DNA of 64,000 nucleotides from Pseudoalteromonas sp. DL-6 (GTDB lineage: Bacteria > Pseudomonadota > Gammaproteobacteria > Enterobacterales > Alteromonadaceae). The notes under the pieces were generated by a model. That model saw only the letters and a program-made list of their open reading frames with translations. It did no database searches and had not been told where the DNA came from. The position numbers and the translations under genes are program-made. Of this stretch, positions 36,067 to 48,011 are shown piece by piece (the stretch's first letter is position 1; every line of letters starts with the position of its first letter). The stretch spans positions 1,984,001 to 2,048,000 of the forward strand of contig NZ_CP019770.1 of the NCBI RefSeq assembly GCF_004328665.1. Reading direction: 5' to 3'.

Positions 36067-37698
36067 ATGTCTAAAAATATTTTCAATGAAGCAAAAATAC
36101 TGATTGTAGAAGAGCAGCCACTTGCTCAAAGCTACATGAAACAGTCGCTCGAAAAAATTGGCTTTGGACATATGCGTTTTGCAGATCATGCTCTAGCGGC
36201 AAAAGAACAATGCTTACATGAAGAATTTGACTTGGTAATTTGCTCTTTTAATCTAAGCAAACGCCAAGATGGCTACCAGCTTTATGAAGAATTACGCGCT
36301 AAAGCATTAATAAAACACTCTACTGGGTTTATTTTTACATCTGCGGAAACTAGCGGAGAGTTAGTTCACAGTGTATTAGAACTCCAACCCGATGACTTTT
36401 TAGTAAAACCCTTCTCTGTACAAGAGTTAAGAGTGCGCATAGAGCGTATTCTCAAACGTAAAAGCGACTTAAAAGCTATATACACTTTAATTGATGACGA
36501 TAACCAGTCTAAAGCATTGAAACAAATTAATGCCCAGCTCGATAAAAGTAATAAATACAGCCCTATTCTGCTTAGATTAAAAGGCAACATTTTACTGGCG
36601 CTAAAACAAAACCAAGAGGCGAAAGACTTTTTTAAATCAGTTTTGAATATCCAAAAGTTTGCATGGGCAAAAGTAGGATTAGTAGAGGCTTTAATTGCTA
36701 ACAATGAGCATATTTTGGCTCAGCGCATGCTTAAAACAATGCTTGAACGTAATGAGACTCGACTTATAGCCTTAGACTTATTAGGGCGTTTAGAAATAAA
36801 ACTAAACCAATTTGATTTAGCCCAAGACTTTTTACGCCAAGCTGCACATATTGCCCCACGTAATATAGACCGTCAAAAATCACTTAACAGCGTATCGCTC
36901 ATTAATAGAGATTACGAAACCAGCTACTTAACTCAAAAAGATATTGCCACTTACGCTAAGTACTCTATGCATGATAGCCCAGACATTTATTTAAATGCTG
37001 CTCGTGCTGGGATTGATTTTGCATTGACCACAGATCAAACTGACCAAATAAACAGGATCTCTCGTCAAACAAATAAATATATCAATGAGCTAAAAACACA
37101 ATTCCCAACCAGTAATGCGCAAACCCAAATTGATGTGCTCAATGCTCGCCTTTATTATTTAAAAGATGAACATAAAAAAGCGAAACAGCTCATTGAGCAA
37201 CTTGATGACAGCGATACTCAAATACGTTCAGTAGATGGTGCCCTAGACAAGGCAAAAGCACTGCATGAATTAGGTTTTCACCAAAAGGCGCAAGCGCTAT
37301 TTAGCCAAATAATTGATCATTGCGAACGTCACCCAAGTAGAAGCGATGCTACTTACTTGCGTTATATACAGCAACAGCAAAGTGAAAGACGTGATATTAA
37401 AATGGGGCCGAAAGAGCTCAATAATCATGCTGTTAAGCAGTTTGAGCGCGGCCAATTAAATGTTGCCTTAGAGGCATTCAGCCAAGCATTTAGAGTCATG
37501 CCACACAATCCCAGTATTGCGCTTAATTTATTGCAATGTTTAGTGGATAAGTCAAAAAAACATGGTGACTCTTTCAATAGTCTGTTGGCCCAAAAGTGCT
37601 TTAAACTATTAAAAAAATCCCCCTTAGCAGAAGAGCAATCAGAGCGGTTCGATAAACTACTTCAGATTGCTAAAGAAATGAAACTAGAGATTAGTTAG
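36067..37698 (+). CDS. Pseudo-receiver domain protein with TPR repeats
   Basis: 543 residues from the ATG at 36067. The frame extends to 36040, but MSKNIFNEAKILIVEEQP is the natural start of a receiver domain. Residues about 8-125 form a response-regulator fold with acidic EE at 15-16, the conserved Thr (FTSAE) and Lys (VKPF, K114). The phosphate-accepting aspartate is replaced by serine (LVICSFNL, S60). The remaining 400 residues are TPR-like helical repeats, for example QAKDFFKSVL and LNVALEAFSQAF. Phosphorylation is unlikely, so it may bind partners constitutively. No kinase gene is adjacent. Confidence 0.8.
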   Translation: MSKNIFNEAKILIVEEQPLAQSYMKQSLEKIGFGHMRFADHALAAKEQCLHEEFDLVICSFNLSKRQDGYQLYEELRAKALIKHSTGFIFTSAETSGELVHSVLELQPDDFLVKPFSVQELRVRIERILKRKSDLKAIYTLIDDDNQSKALKQINAQLDKSNKYSPILLRLKGNILLALKQNQEAKDFFKSVLNIQKFAWAKVGLVEALIANNEHILAQRMLKTMLERNETRLIALDLLGRLEIKLNQFDLAQDFLRQAAHIAPRNIDRQKSLNSVSLINRDYETSYLTQKDIATYAKYSMHDSPDIYLNAARAGIDFALTTDQTDQINRISRQTNKYINELKTQFPTSNAQTQIDVLNARLYYLKDEHKKAKQLIEQLDDSDTQIRSVDGALDKAKALHELGFHQKAQALFSQIIDHCERHPSRSDATYLRYIQQQQSERRDIKMGPKELNNHAVKQFERGQLNVALEAFSQAFRVMPHNPSIALNLLQCLVDKSKKHGDSFNSLLAQKCFKLLKKSPLAEEQSERFDKLLQIAKEMKLEIS

Positions 37699-37701
37699 AG
37701 C

Positions 37702-37786
37702 CTGTTTGGCATTAATGCTACGGTATCGCCTATTTATGGTGAGTAACCACACCATATAGGCGCTGCCTTGCCTAAATCCCAAACAG
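37702..37786. repeat. Nested inverted repeat
   Basis: Outer arms CTGTTTGG (37702-37709) and CCAAACAG (37779-37786) enclose an inner hairpin, CGCCTATTTATGGTG (37727-37741) with CACCATATAGGCG (37750-37762). There is no T-run. The two nested dyads suggest a small mobile repeat rather than a simple terminator, though it lies where the terminators of two converging genes would be. Confidence 0.6.
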
Positions 37787-37822
37787 ACCGCTGCAAATTT
37801 AACCTTGAAAGATCAACAGACC

Positions 37823-38263
37823 CTAGAGCTTTTTCATTGCCAGTGCGTTTACACAGTAGCGTAAACCAGTAGGAAGTGGCCCATCAGGGAAAATATGCCC
37901 TAAATGCGCATCACACACATTACAAACAACTTCAACTCGCTCCATGCCATGACTATTATCCATGACATAACCAATAGCTTCCTCAGTTGCCGGTTGGGTA
38001 AATGAAGGCCAGCCGGTGCCACTATCAAACTTTTCATCTGCATCAAATAGTAAGTTGTCACAACAAACACACACATACTTACCTGGATCTAACAAGGTAC
38101 AAATACTCGAACTATTTGGTCGTTCAGTTCCCTTTTTACGGGTCACATAATATTGCTCTTCGTTTAACAGTTCGCGCCATTGCTGATCTGTTTTAACCAC
38201 TTTTCGAACCGGTATTGGATTACCATGGTTGGCAAAATTAACAATATCGTTCCACTTCAACAT
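37823..38263 (-). CDS. msrB: Peptide methionine (R)-S-oxide reductase MsrB
   Basis: 146 residues. Reduces the R form of methionine sulfoxide in proteins. GTGWPSFTQP is the family motif; the catalytic cysteine is in GLRYCVNALAM near the C-terminus, and the zinc is held by CVCC and CNVC pairs. Length is as usual for stand-alone MsrB. Single minus-strand gene converging on the TPR gene. Confidence 0.95.
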   Translation of the reverse strand: MLKWNDIVNFANHGNPIPVRKVVKTDQQWRELLNEEQYYVTRKKGTERPNSSSICTLLDPGKYVCVCCDNLLFDADEKFDSGTGWPSFTQPATEEAIGYVMDNSHGMERVEVVCNVCDAHLGHIFPDGPLPTGLRYCVNALAMKKL

Positions 38264-38345
38264 AACAACCTCATTACGTTATTAATTTAACTAGCAATCA
38301 TTTACTTGTAGTCTGGTACGCCTGTGGCTAATCCCACGATCAACG

Positions 38346-38786
38346 CTATCTAAAGACTATAGTGTGCTTTTCTGTTGCTGTAAGTATACGGCTTACATAG
38401 GCATGCAATTGGGCTTGACTGCCAGGAATGCTCACGCTTAATTGTCTGTCATTATTACTGTGCACTATTAGTTCATCGTTTCTTATTTCTATCGACTCAA
38501 TATTACTGATGACTAACCAATGCGGACCATTTTTTTTATCAAACAGCCCTGTTAAACTAAAAACAAATAAGTGCTGCGCATCGCGTTGAATAAAATTACG
38601 CAGCGGATTGCGCATTTTAAACAACGGCGTTAATCGGTAACAACACGAACAAAACACCACAACCCACATTACTAACCCAGCTTTAAACCAAAGGAATTCG
38701 CCTAAAGAAAAAAAATAGCCACACGCTATAATTACGAGCCCTATTAAAGCAATTACTTGTGCTATTTTTTTATTGATACTGTGCAT
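38346..38786 (-). CDS. Hypothetical membrane protein
   Basis: 146 residues with two hydrophobic helices (about 8-26 and 33-50) followed by a soluble beta-rich domain of about 90 residues (WLVISNIESIEIRNDELIV and following). The layout resembles small PH-like membrane proteins, but no family is recognised. It is the last of three small membrane-protein genes downstream of ligA, eight bases from the DUF2919 gene. Confidence 0.65.
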   Translation of the reverse strand: MHSINKKIAQVIALIGLVIIACGYFFSLGEFLWFKAGLVMWVVVFCSCCYRLTPLFKMRNPLRNFIQRDAQHLFVFSLTGLFDKKNGPHWLVISNIESIEIRNDELIVHSNNDRQLSVSIPGSQAQLHAYVSRILTATEKHTIVFR

Positions 38787-38794
38787 AAGCCCTC

Positions 38795-39291
38795 TTACTT
38801 TTTATCAGTTGCTTTTTCTGTCGGCTCGGGCCAATCACTAAAGAAAACACTTAAGTAACGACTTTTTGCCAAATACCACAACACCCATAATACAATCACC
38901 ATTTGCACAGCTAAAAACAATGAGAAGCGATAATGGCTATGGGCTGCCTGAATACTCAACCACGACAAATCAATTAATGCACACGCAATCAGCGGCCAAC
39001 GCATATACCGCCAAATACGCGCCAAGCGCTGCGTAGCTTGATGCGAGTCTCTTGGTCTGCGTAAACAAAATAAAATAGTAGGTACAATCGCTACTGCACC
39101 GATCGCTATAGCAATAAAAAAATCATTTTTTGATCTAAAAAACAATGACATTAAATCAAGCTCAGGTCGACGACTCAACGCGGCTATCACCCAAATAAAA
39201 TAGGCACGCAATAGTACTAAAATACTCAAGTGGAATGCTAATGGCGTACGATAGCTACCATATTTATCCCAGTATTCAGGCCCATATCGAC

Positions 39292-39295
<4 letters not shown>
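38795..39295 (-). CDS. DUF2919-family membrane protein, YfeZ-like
   Basis: 166 residues with about four hydrophobic helices. The N-terminus YGSYRTPLAFHLSILVLLRAY fits the DUF2919 family, of unknown function. Start overlaps the preceding DUF3392 gene by four bases (ATGA-type), so they are co-transcribed. Confidence 0.75.
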
Positions 39296-41703
<2,408 letters not shown>

Positions 41704-41726
41704 ACAAAATTTAACTTATGCGTATA

Positions 41727-42473
41727 TTACGCAGAAAATGCGCGAACCTGCTCAACATATTGACGAATACGCTCTACCGTCATTTCGTTTCGCTCAGCAT
41801 CCAAGATTTCAGCTCCAAATTCATCTGCTAGCTTCTTAGCGGCGCTGTGCAGCATATTAAACGCAGCAAGGCCATCGCCATCACATGGTAGTGTCATAAA
41901 TAAACTAACACCTGCGGTGCTAAACTGTTCCATATTATCAATATCGAACGTGCCAGGGTTATACATATTTACCAGTCTAAATAACACCGGTCCTTGGCCT
42001 GCTGGGTCCAAATGGCGATTAAAAAAACCTTCTTCTGAATACTTAAAGCCTAACGTGTTAACCGCCGGTAGTAATTTACTACCTTGCATAGTTAGCCCTT
42101 CTGGCATTTGAATATGTACAATTACAAAGTCAGCAATGTCTTTAGGGGCGTCTTGTTGTGTATCTGCAGCCTCTTCTGTTGCTACTTCAAGGTCATCCTC
42201 AATAGCTGTATCAGCTGGTCTAACGTCTATTTGTGGCTCATCAGCGCTGAAGTTTAACTCGCTCATTTGTGGCTCTTCGCGTTGCGCTAACATAGGCTCT
42301 TGCGGCTCAGTATGCAAAGATGAAGGCTGCTGTTCTTGAACAGGTTCAACTCGCTCGCTTGCAGGGAGTTCAGCATTCTCTTTTTTTCTTACTGACCACA
42401 AACCGTGTATTAATAAGCCACCAATGACAAACACACTGATCACAATTAAAACCCATCTTAATTCTTCGGCCAT
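41727..42473 (-). CDS. zipA: Cell division protein ZipA
   Basis: 248 residues. N-terminal membrane anchor (about 5-27), an acidic, Gln/Pro/Glu-rich linker (about 30-110), and the C-terminal FtsZ-binding domain starting near DFVIVHIQMPEG. ZipA tethers FtsZ to the membrane at the division site. Shorter than E. coli ZipA (328) mainly through the linker. It follows smc and precedes ligA. Confidence 0.93.
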   Translation of the reverse strand: MAEELRWVLIVISVFVIGGLLIHGLWSVRKKENAELPASERVEPVQEQQPSSLHTEPQEPMLAQREEPQMSELNFSADEPQIDVRPADTAIEDDLEVATEEAADTQQDAPKDIADFVIVHIQMPEGLTMQGSKLLPAVNTLGFKYSEEGFFNRHLDPAGQGPVLFRLVNMYNPGTFDIDNMEQFSTAGVSLFMTLPCDGDGLAAFNMLHSAAKKLADEFGAEILDAERNEMTVERIRQYVEQVRAFSA

Positions 42474-42546
42474 CCCCTCACCTTTTATTATTAATATGCC
42501 TAACAGCCATCATTTTACCTAAAATAACTAGCAAATGACTATAAAA

Positions 42547-45500
42547 TTATGCATGTGCAAGTTGCACCGCTTGTTCAATATCCACAGCAACCATGCGCGA
42601 CACGCCGGGCTCTGCCATGGTTACACCCGTTAATCTACCCGCCATTTCCATTGCAATTTTATTATGGCTTATATAAATAAACTGCACAGATTGTGACATT
42701 TCTTCAACCAATCGGCAAAAACGGACCACATTGGCATCATCTAATGGGGCATCTACCTCGTCCAGCATACAGAATGGAGCTGGATTGAGCCTGAATATAG
42801 AAAACACCAATGATAATGCGCTCAGCGCTTTTTCTCCACCACTTAACAAATGAATTGTCGAATTTTTTTTACCCGGAGGTCTTGCCATTATACTAACACC
42901 ACTTTCGAGTAAATCGTCACTGGTTAATTCTAAGTAAGCACTGCCGCCGCCAAATACTTTTGGAAAAAGCTGGCCAAAATCGTGATTCACTTGATCAAAG
43001 GTAGACTTAAAGCGCGTTTTTGTTTCACGATCTATTTTATGAATAGCGCCTTCTAAAGCTGTTAATGCTTGGGTTAAATCATCCAGCTGATTATTTAAAT
43101 AATCACTTCTTTGCTTAGCTTGTTCAAATTCATCAATGGCTGCAAGGTTAACGGCTCCTAGTTGCTCAAGCTGATTACTGACTCCAGCAAGTTGATTTTG
43201 CGCCGCATTTAATGACAACTCTGCAGGAAGCTCTGCTAAAACCTGTTTTAAATTTTGATTAAGCTCGCTAAGTGGCTCAAGTACCGCTTGCGCTTTTATT
43301 AATAGGCTTTGCTCTTCAATGCTCAGCTTCTGGTGTTGCTCTTGTAATGCCACCAGCTCAGTTTGTGACGTTTTTAAACTCGCTTGTTTGGTTTGTAATT
43401 CTTGTTTTGCTTGAGCTAACTGCTGTTGAATATCCACAAGGGTTTGTTCGCCTTGTTGGTGCTGTACTAATAATTGTTCAATACTTAGTGCAAGCTCTTG
43501 CTCAGGAATAAGTAACGCCTCAATTTGCTCTATTAGCTCTTGCGTTCCTTCTACAGCCATTGTTAATGCTTGTTCGGCATGGTTCAACTTGGTTTGACTG
43601 AGCTGCCACTCACTACGCACTTTTTGCTCATTAAGGTTTGCCTGATGTGCTTGCGTTTTATATTGTTCAGCATTATTCAAAGCTTGTTTGTAACGTTCAT
43701 CACTATTTATTAGTGTGCTATCGGCTTGGTTAAGCTCTACAGCTAAGGCCTCTAACTGCTCTGCAAGCTGTTCATTTTTATCAAGCTCTTCGCCCAACAA
43801 TTCGCTTAACTGCTGTTGTTGTTCTAGCAGAGGCTGACGCTGTTGTTGTAATTTGATCACCTGTTGCTGATGTTGATCAGCTTGCGCTTTGAGCATATCA
43901 CCACGCGTTGTTGCTACAGCAAGTTGTTGTGCTAATTGGTGAATAGTGTCTTTGCGCTCGTTTTGCTGCTCGGTTATTAATGCAGCCTGCGCTTGATGTT
44001 CTTCAAGTGTGGAGTGTGCGTCCGTCAATGCCTGTTGTTGTTGCTCAAGTAAGGTTTCTTGCTGTTTGAGCTTTTTGTGCATTAATAATAAGGAGTTTTC
44101 TGCATTTTTTTCGCCACTAAGATGCCAATTTCGACCATGTAACGCTCCTTGCTTGTCCATCACTGCAATATAACTGGCATCGTTAAGATGGTGTGTTTGA
44201 CCCTCGGCATCATAAGCAATATAGTTTAATAGCTCTGGGTAGATACCAGCGCTAATAAAGGCTGCAATACTATTGCTTGCCACAGACTGTGAGGGTATTT
44301 GCCACGTGCTATTTTCTGCTTTACCTGGTGAAACATGAATATGCTCAAGTGATGACAGCGCCTGCTCTACTAAAAACTCATAACCAGGCTGAACAGTTAA
44401 CTGCTTGAATAAAGTTAAAGTTTTATCGCTGTTTTTTTCAAGTCCAAGGGTAGTTTTTAGCCCTGCTATACCGGCTTTTAGTTCATTAACTTGCTGAGAT
44501 AAATGCTGCCATTGCTGCTGAGCTTCATCAAGCTGTTGCTGCTGTATTGCCTGAGCACTTTGACCTCTACTATGAGCAGTTTGCGCGTTAGCCAGCTGCT
44601 CTGTTAGCGTTTGTCTGTGCTGCTGTTGCTGAATTAATTGCTGCTCTATCTCACTGCGTTTTAACTCATCTATTTGCTCATCAAGCTGCGTTAGTTGTTG
44701 CTTAACATAACTGATTTTCTGCTCTGTATGTTTTACTGCATTTGCATGCGCTAACTGCTGATTATTTAATTTTTGATAGTCTTCTGTTAACGATTGCCAC
44801 TGTGATGTGTCGGTATTTTTAATCTCCAGCAGCCGGTTAACCTCATCGGTAAGCTCCATAACCTGCTCGCTGCACATTAAGTTATACTCTACAGCCTGTT
44901 GCAAGCTGTCATCTAACTCTTGGCAGAGACTTTGTTGCTGCGTTTTAGCTTCTTCACTTTGGTTTTTTTGTTGCTCTAACTTGGCTAAATTTTGTTTCAG
45001 TGACAGCGTTTGTTGCTTAATGCTAATCTGCTGCTGTTCGCTGCGAGTCAATTCAGTATGCGTATGATGCTGCTGTTGCTGTGCATCATCGAGTTTATCT
45101 CGTTGAGCTTGCACTTGAGCATCAAGGCTTGCCAGAACATCATCATGGCCTGAATGCGCCGTTTTAAAGAAGCTGATTTGTTCATCCAGCTTTTTGATTT
45201 GCGCACTTTTATCAAGCTGTTGCTGATGCAGCTTTTGCCATTTTAATACCGCTATTTGCCCCTTTAAGGTGCGTTCTTGGGTTTTAAATTCACGGTATTT
45301 TTTAGCCTCAACCGATTGTACCGCCAGTTTATCAAGCTGGTTTTGTAACTCTTGACGAACATCAAGCAGTCGCTCTAGGTTTTCTCTGGTGCTTTTTATG
45401 CGTGTTTGTGTTTCACGGCGGCGCTCTTTGTATTTAGAGACCCCAGCGGCTTCTTCTAAGAAAACACGTAGCTCTTGCGGTTTGCTCTCTATTAAACGTG

Positions 45501-45948
45501 AGATCATCCCCTGTTCAATAATAGCGTAGCTTCGCGGCCCAAGACCCGTGCCTAAAAATATGTCGGTAATATCACGTTTTCGGCATTTACTGCCATTTAA
45601 AAAGTACAATGACTGACCATCGCGAGTCACCAAACGCTTAATAGCCACTTGGTTACGATCAGCAAAAGTATTAGGTAACTTACCTTGGGTATTATCAAAT
45701 ATTAGTTCAACGGAGGCTTGCGAAATGGGCTTGCGGTTAGTAGAGCCATTAAAAATGACATCAGTCATGGCATCGCCACGTAAATTTTTAGCTGAACTTT
45801 CACCAAGCACCCATCGCACCGCATCAATGACATTTGATTTGCCACAGCCATTAGGGCCGACAACACACGTCATTTGATCTGGAAATGGAATTTTAGTGGG
45901 CTCTACAAAAGATTTAAAGCCCGCTAATTTTATAGTGCTTAAGCGCAT
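42547..45948 (-). CDS. smc: Chromosome segregation protein SMC
   Basis: 1133 residues. N-terminal ATPase half with Walker A GPNGCGKSN (31-39), about 330 residues of coiled coil, a hinge domain near 510-620, a second coiled coil, then the C-terminal ATPase half with signature LLSGGEKALSA and Walker B FCMLDEVDAPLDD. The coiled coils are very rich in glutamine. SMC dimers organise and segregate the chromosome, usually with ScpA and ScpB, whose genes are not in this window. Its presence indicates an SMC-type rather than a solely MukB-type condensin. Confidence 0.96.
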   Translation of the reverse strand: MRLSTIKLAGFKSFVEPTKIPFPDQMTCVVGPNGCGKSNVIDAVRWVLGESSAKNLRGDAMTDVIFNGSTNRKPISQASVELIFDNTQGKLPNTFADRNQVAIKRLVTRDGQSLYFLNGSKCRKRDITDIFLGTGLGPRSYAIIEQGMISRLIESKPQELRVFLEEAAGVSKYKERRRETQTRIKSTRENLERLLDVRQELQNQLDKLAVQSVEAKKYREFKTQERTLKGQIAVLKWQKLHQQQLDKSAQIKKLDEQISFFKTAHSGHDDVLASLDAQVQAQRDKLDDAQQQQHHTHTELTRSEQQQISIKQQTLSLKQNLAKLEQQKNQSEEAKTQQQSLCQELDDSLQQAVEYNLMCSEQVMELTDEVNRLLEIKNTDTSQWQSLTEDYQKLNNQQLAHANAVKHTEQKISYVKQQLTQLDEQIDELKRSEIEQQLIQQQQHRQTLTEQLANAQTAHSRGQSAQAIQQQQLDEAQQQWQHLSQQVNELKAGIAGLKTTLGLEKNSDKTLTLFKQLTVQPGYEFLVEQALSSLEHIHVSPGKAENSTWQIPSQSVASNSIAAFISAGIYPELLNYIAYDAEGQTHHLNDASYIAVMDKQGALHGRNWHLSGEKNAENSLLLMHKKLKQQETLLEQQQQALTDAHSTLEEHQAQAALITEQQNERKDTIHQLAQQLAVATTRGDMLKAQADQHQQQVIKLQQQRQPLLEQQQQLSELLGEELDKNEQLAEQLEALAVELNQADSTLINSDERYKQALNNAEQYKTQAHQANLNEQKVRSEWQLSQTKLNHAEQALTMAVEGTQELIEQIEALLIPEQELALSIEQLLVQHQQGEQTLVDIQQQLAQAKQELQTKQASLKTSQTELVALQEQHQKLSIEEQSLLIKAQAVLEPLSELNQNLKQVLAELPAELSLNAAQNQLAGVSNQLEQLGAVNLAAIDEFEQAKQRSDYLNNQLDDLTQALTALEGAIHKIDRETKTRFKSTFDQVNHDFGQLFPKVFGGGSAYLELTSDDLLESGVSIMARPPGKKNSTIHLLSGGEKALSALSLVFSIFRLNPAPFCMLDEVDAPLDDANVVRFCRLVEEMSQSVQFIYISHNKIAMEMAGRLTGVTMAEPGVSRMVAVDIEQAVQLAHA

Positions 45949-46016
45949 CTGGTTGTTTTACCGATTTTTATTATTTTTGTTAGTTGATACAATTTAACCT
46001 ATTTTTAGGCAAAAGG

Positions 46017-46748
46017 TTAAGCTTGGCGTTTAAAGTTATCTAAAATAATGCCCGTTGCCATTGCCACGTTCAGCGATTCAGCACCGCCAAAAGCCGGAAT
46101 GGTTATTTTGTTGCTCACTAATTTTGCACACTGCTCGCGTATTCCATGTGATTCACTGCCCATAAGCAATACACCTTGGCCACTAAATTTAGTGCTATGC
46201 ACACTTTGGCCATCTAAAAATGCACCATAAATAGGCATGTTTAATGTATATAAGTATTCAGGCAATTCAACTTGGCTTACCGATACGCGAACGAACGACC
46301 CCATTGTGGCGCTAATTGTTTTTGGGTTATACGGATCGGCACTGTCAGTGCTGGCAACAATGTGTTTTATACCGTACCAATCAGCCACGCGAATGATGGT
46401 ACCTAAATTACCCGGATCAGACACACCATCTAAGGCTAATATTAAGCTGTTTTCATCTGGTAATACGGTGCTTGGCATATCAACAATTGCAATAGCCGCA
46501 TTATTACTTACCAAAGTACTGGCCTTTGTTAACTGCTCTTCATCTGCTGTAATAAAATGCGTTTGAGGATATGAGCTTTGGTTATTATCAATAAAGCTTT
46601 GCGTTGCAAATACATCGTTTACTTTTAATGGGCTATTTAATAACTCCAGTACATTTTTTTCGCCTTGTACTAAGTATTGGTTAAATTGCTTGCGATACTT
46701 TTTTTGGCCAAGCTGGCGAATAAGTTTAAGTTGGTTTTTTGAAATCAT
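46017..46748 (-). CDS. TrmH/SpoU-family RNA 2'-O-methyltransferase
   Basis: 243 residues. An N-terminal L30e-like substrate-binding domain (1-90) and a C-terminal SPOUT knot with the three motifs DGVSDPGNLGTIIR, LLMGSESHGI and IPAFGGAESLNVA. These bind SAM and methylate a ribose in rRNA or tRNA; the site is not predictable. It sits upstream of smc but separated by 68 bases. Confidence 0.88.
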   Translation of the reverse strand: MISKNQLKLIRQLGQKKYRKQFNQYLVQGEKNVLELLNSPLKVNDVFATQSFIDNNQSSYPQTHFITADEEQLTKASTLVSNNAAIAIVDMPSTVLPDENSLILALDGVSDPGNLGTIIRVADWYGIKHIVASTDSADPYNPKTISATMGSFVRVSVSQVELPEYLYTLNMPIYGAFLDGQSVHSTKFSGQGVLLMGSESHGIREQCAKLVSNKITIPAFGGAESLNVAMATGIILDNFKRQA

Positions 46749-46922
46749 GACAGCCCCATTAAATTATCTGCACAGTATACCAGAGGTGACTTAAAGTGCA
46801 GCCCTATAAACAGTAAAAGCAATAAAAGTAGCCTACTTACAATCAGCTAGCTAATTATAAAGATTGTTTTTATTTTCTAAAAAAGGTAAATTCACAAAAA
46901 AACAACATGGATATCTTTTTAA

Positions 46923-48011
46923 ATGGAATCAGTAAACCCAACTTCACCTGAGTCAAATCAAACACCCTCCGCTATTTTTAGCGGTAAAGTACAATTTAGC
47001 GGCAAAGGCGGCGAATTTTTTGGTATATGGATTGTTAATATACTACTAAGTATTATTACTCTCGGAATTTATTCTGCCTGGGCAAAAGTACGCACCTACC
47101 GTTATTTTTACGGTCATACGCGTATTGACGGCCATAGCTTTGACTATCTAGCGACCCCAATACAAATTTTAAAAGGACGCATTTTAGCGGTCATTGTATT
47201 TTTAATTTACACCCTACTTAGCAGCCTAGCACCGACGATAGGTCTTGTGTTTGCTATTGGCTTTTTATTTTTATTGCCATGGATCATTAACCAAGGCATG
47301 CGTTTTAATATGCGTATGACCCGCCATCGTAATGTACGCTTTGCTTTTTCAGGTAATTACGGCGATGCATTTATTAACTTTGTTTTATTGCCTATAGCAA
47401 GTGTTTTCACATTATACCTATTACTACCGTATGCATTAAAACGAATTGATCAATATATGCATGAAAACATCAGCTATGGAAATAAACCACTTACGGTAAA
47501 TCTTCAGGGCGAACGCTATTATATTGCTGCACTTATTACCCTAGGAGTCGCAATTGGTGGCTTAGTTATTTTTGGCATCTTTGCTGGCGCAAGTGCCTTA
47601 ACTATCGATAACTTAAACATACAAAACGTTAGCCTTTCAACAATTGTAGTGCCGCTATTAATTGCTGCGTTATATATTGCATTTTTAACACTGGTAGGCG
47701 CTGTTTATCATTCGATTATTCGAAATCATATTTTTAATAACAGCGAATTTACAGAGGTTGCTACCTTTGAGTCGAATTTAAAAGCCATTGACTACGCTAT
47801 TTTACTATTTACCAATGTACTGGCAATTATGTTTACCTTAGGGCTTGCCTACCCTTGGGCTAAAGTACGTAGAGCAAAGCTGTTAGCATCGGTTACAGAA
47901 GTCTCTATTTATAGCGGCGCACTTTCGTTAATTGATGTTGCACAAAATGAGCAATCATCATTTGCTGAAGAAGCTGCCAATGTATTTGATATTGATATTT
48001 CACTTACCTAA
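46923..48011 (+). CDS. yjgN: YjgN-family (DUF898) inner-membrane protein
   Basis: 362 residues with about nine hydrophobic helices in two similar halves. The start of the domain (FSGKGGEFFGIWIVNILLS) and TLGIYSAWAKVRTYRYFYG, repeated near the end as TLGLAYPWAKVRRAKLL, are DUF898 hallmarks. Function unknown. The stop overlaps the next start by one base, so it forms an operon with the M48 peptidase, a pairing seen in many proteobacteria. Confidence 0.88.
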   Translation: MESVNPTSPESNQTPSAIFSGKVQFSGKGGEFFGIWIVNILLSIITLGIYSAWAKVRTYRYFYGHTRIDGHSFDYLATPIQILKGRILAVIVFLIYTLLSSLAPTIGLVFAIGFLFLLPWIINQGMRFNMRMTRHRNVRFAFSGNYGDAFINFVLLPIASVFTLYLLLPYALKRIDQYMHENISYGNKPLTVNLQGERYYIAALITLGVAIGGLVIFGIFAGASALTIDNLNIQNVSLSTIVVPLLIAALYIAFLTLVGAVYHSIIRNHIFNNSEFTEVATFESNLKAIDYAILLFTNVLAIMFTLGLAYPWAKVRRAKLLASVTEVSIYSGALSLIDVAQNEQSSFAEEAANVFDIDISLT

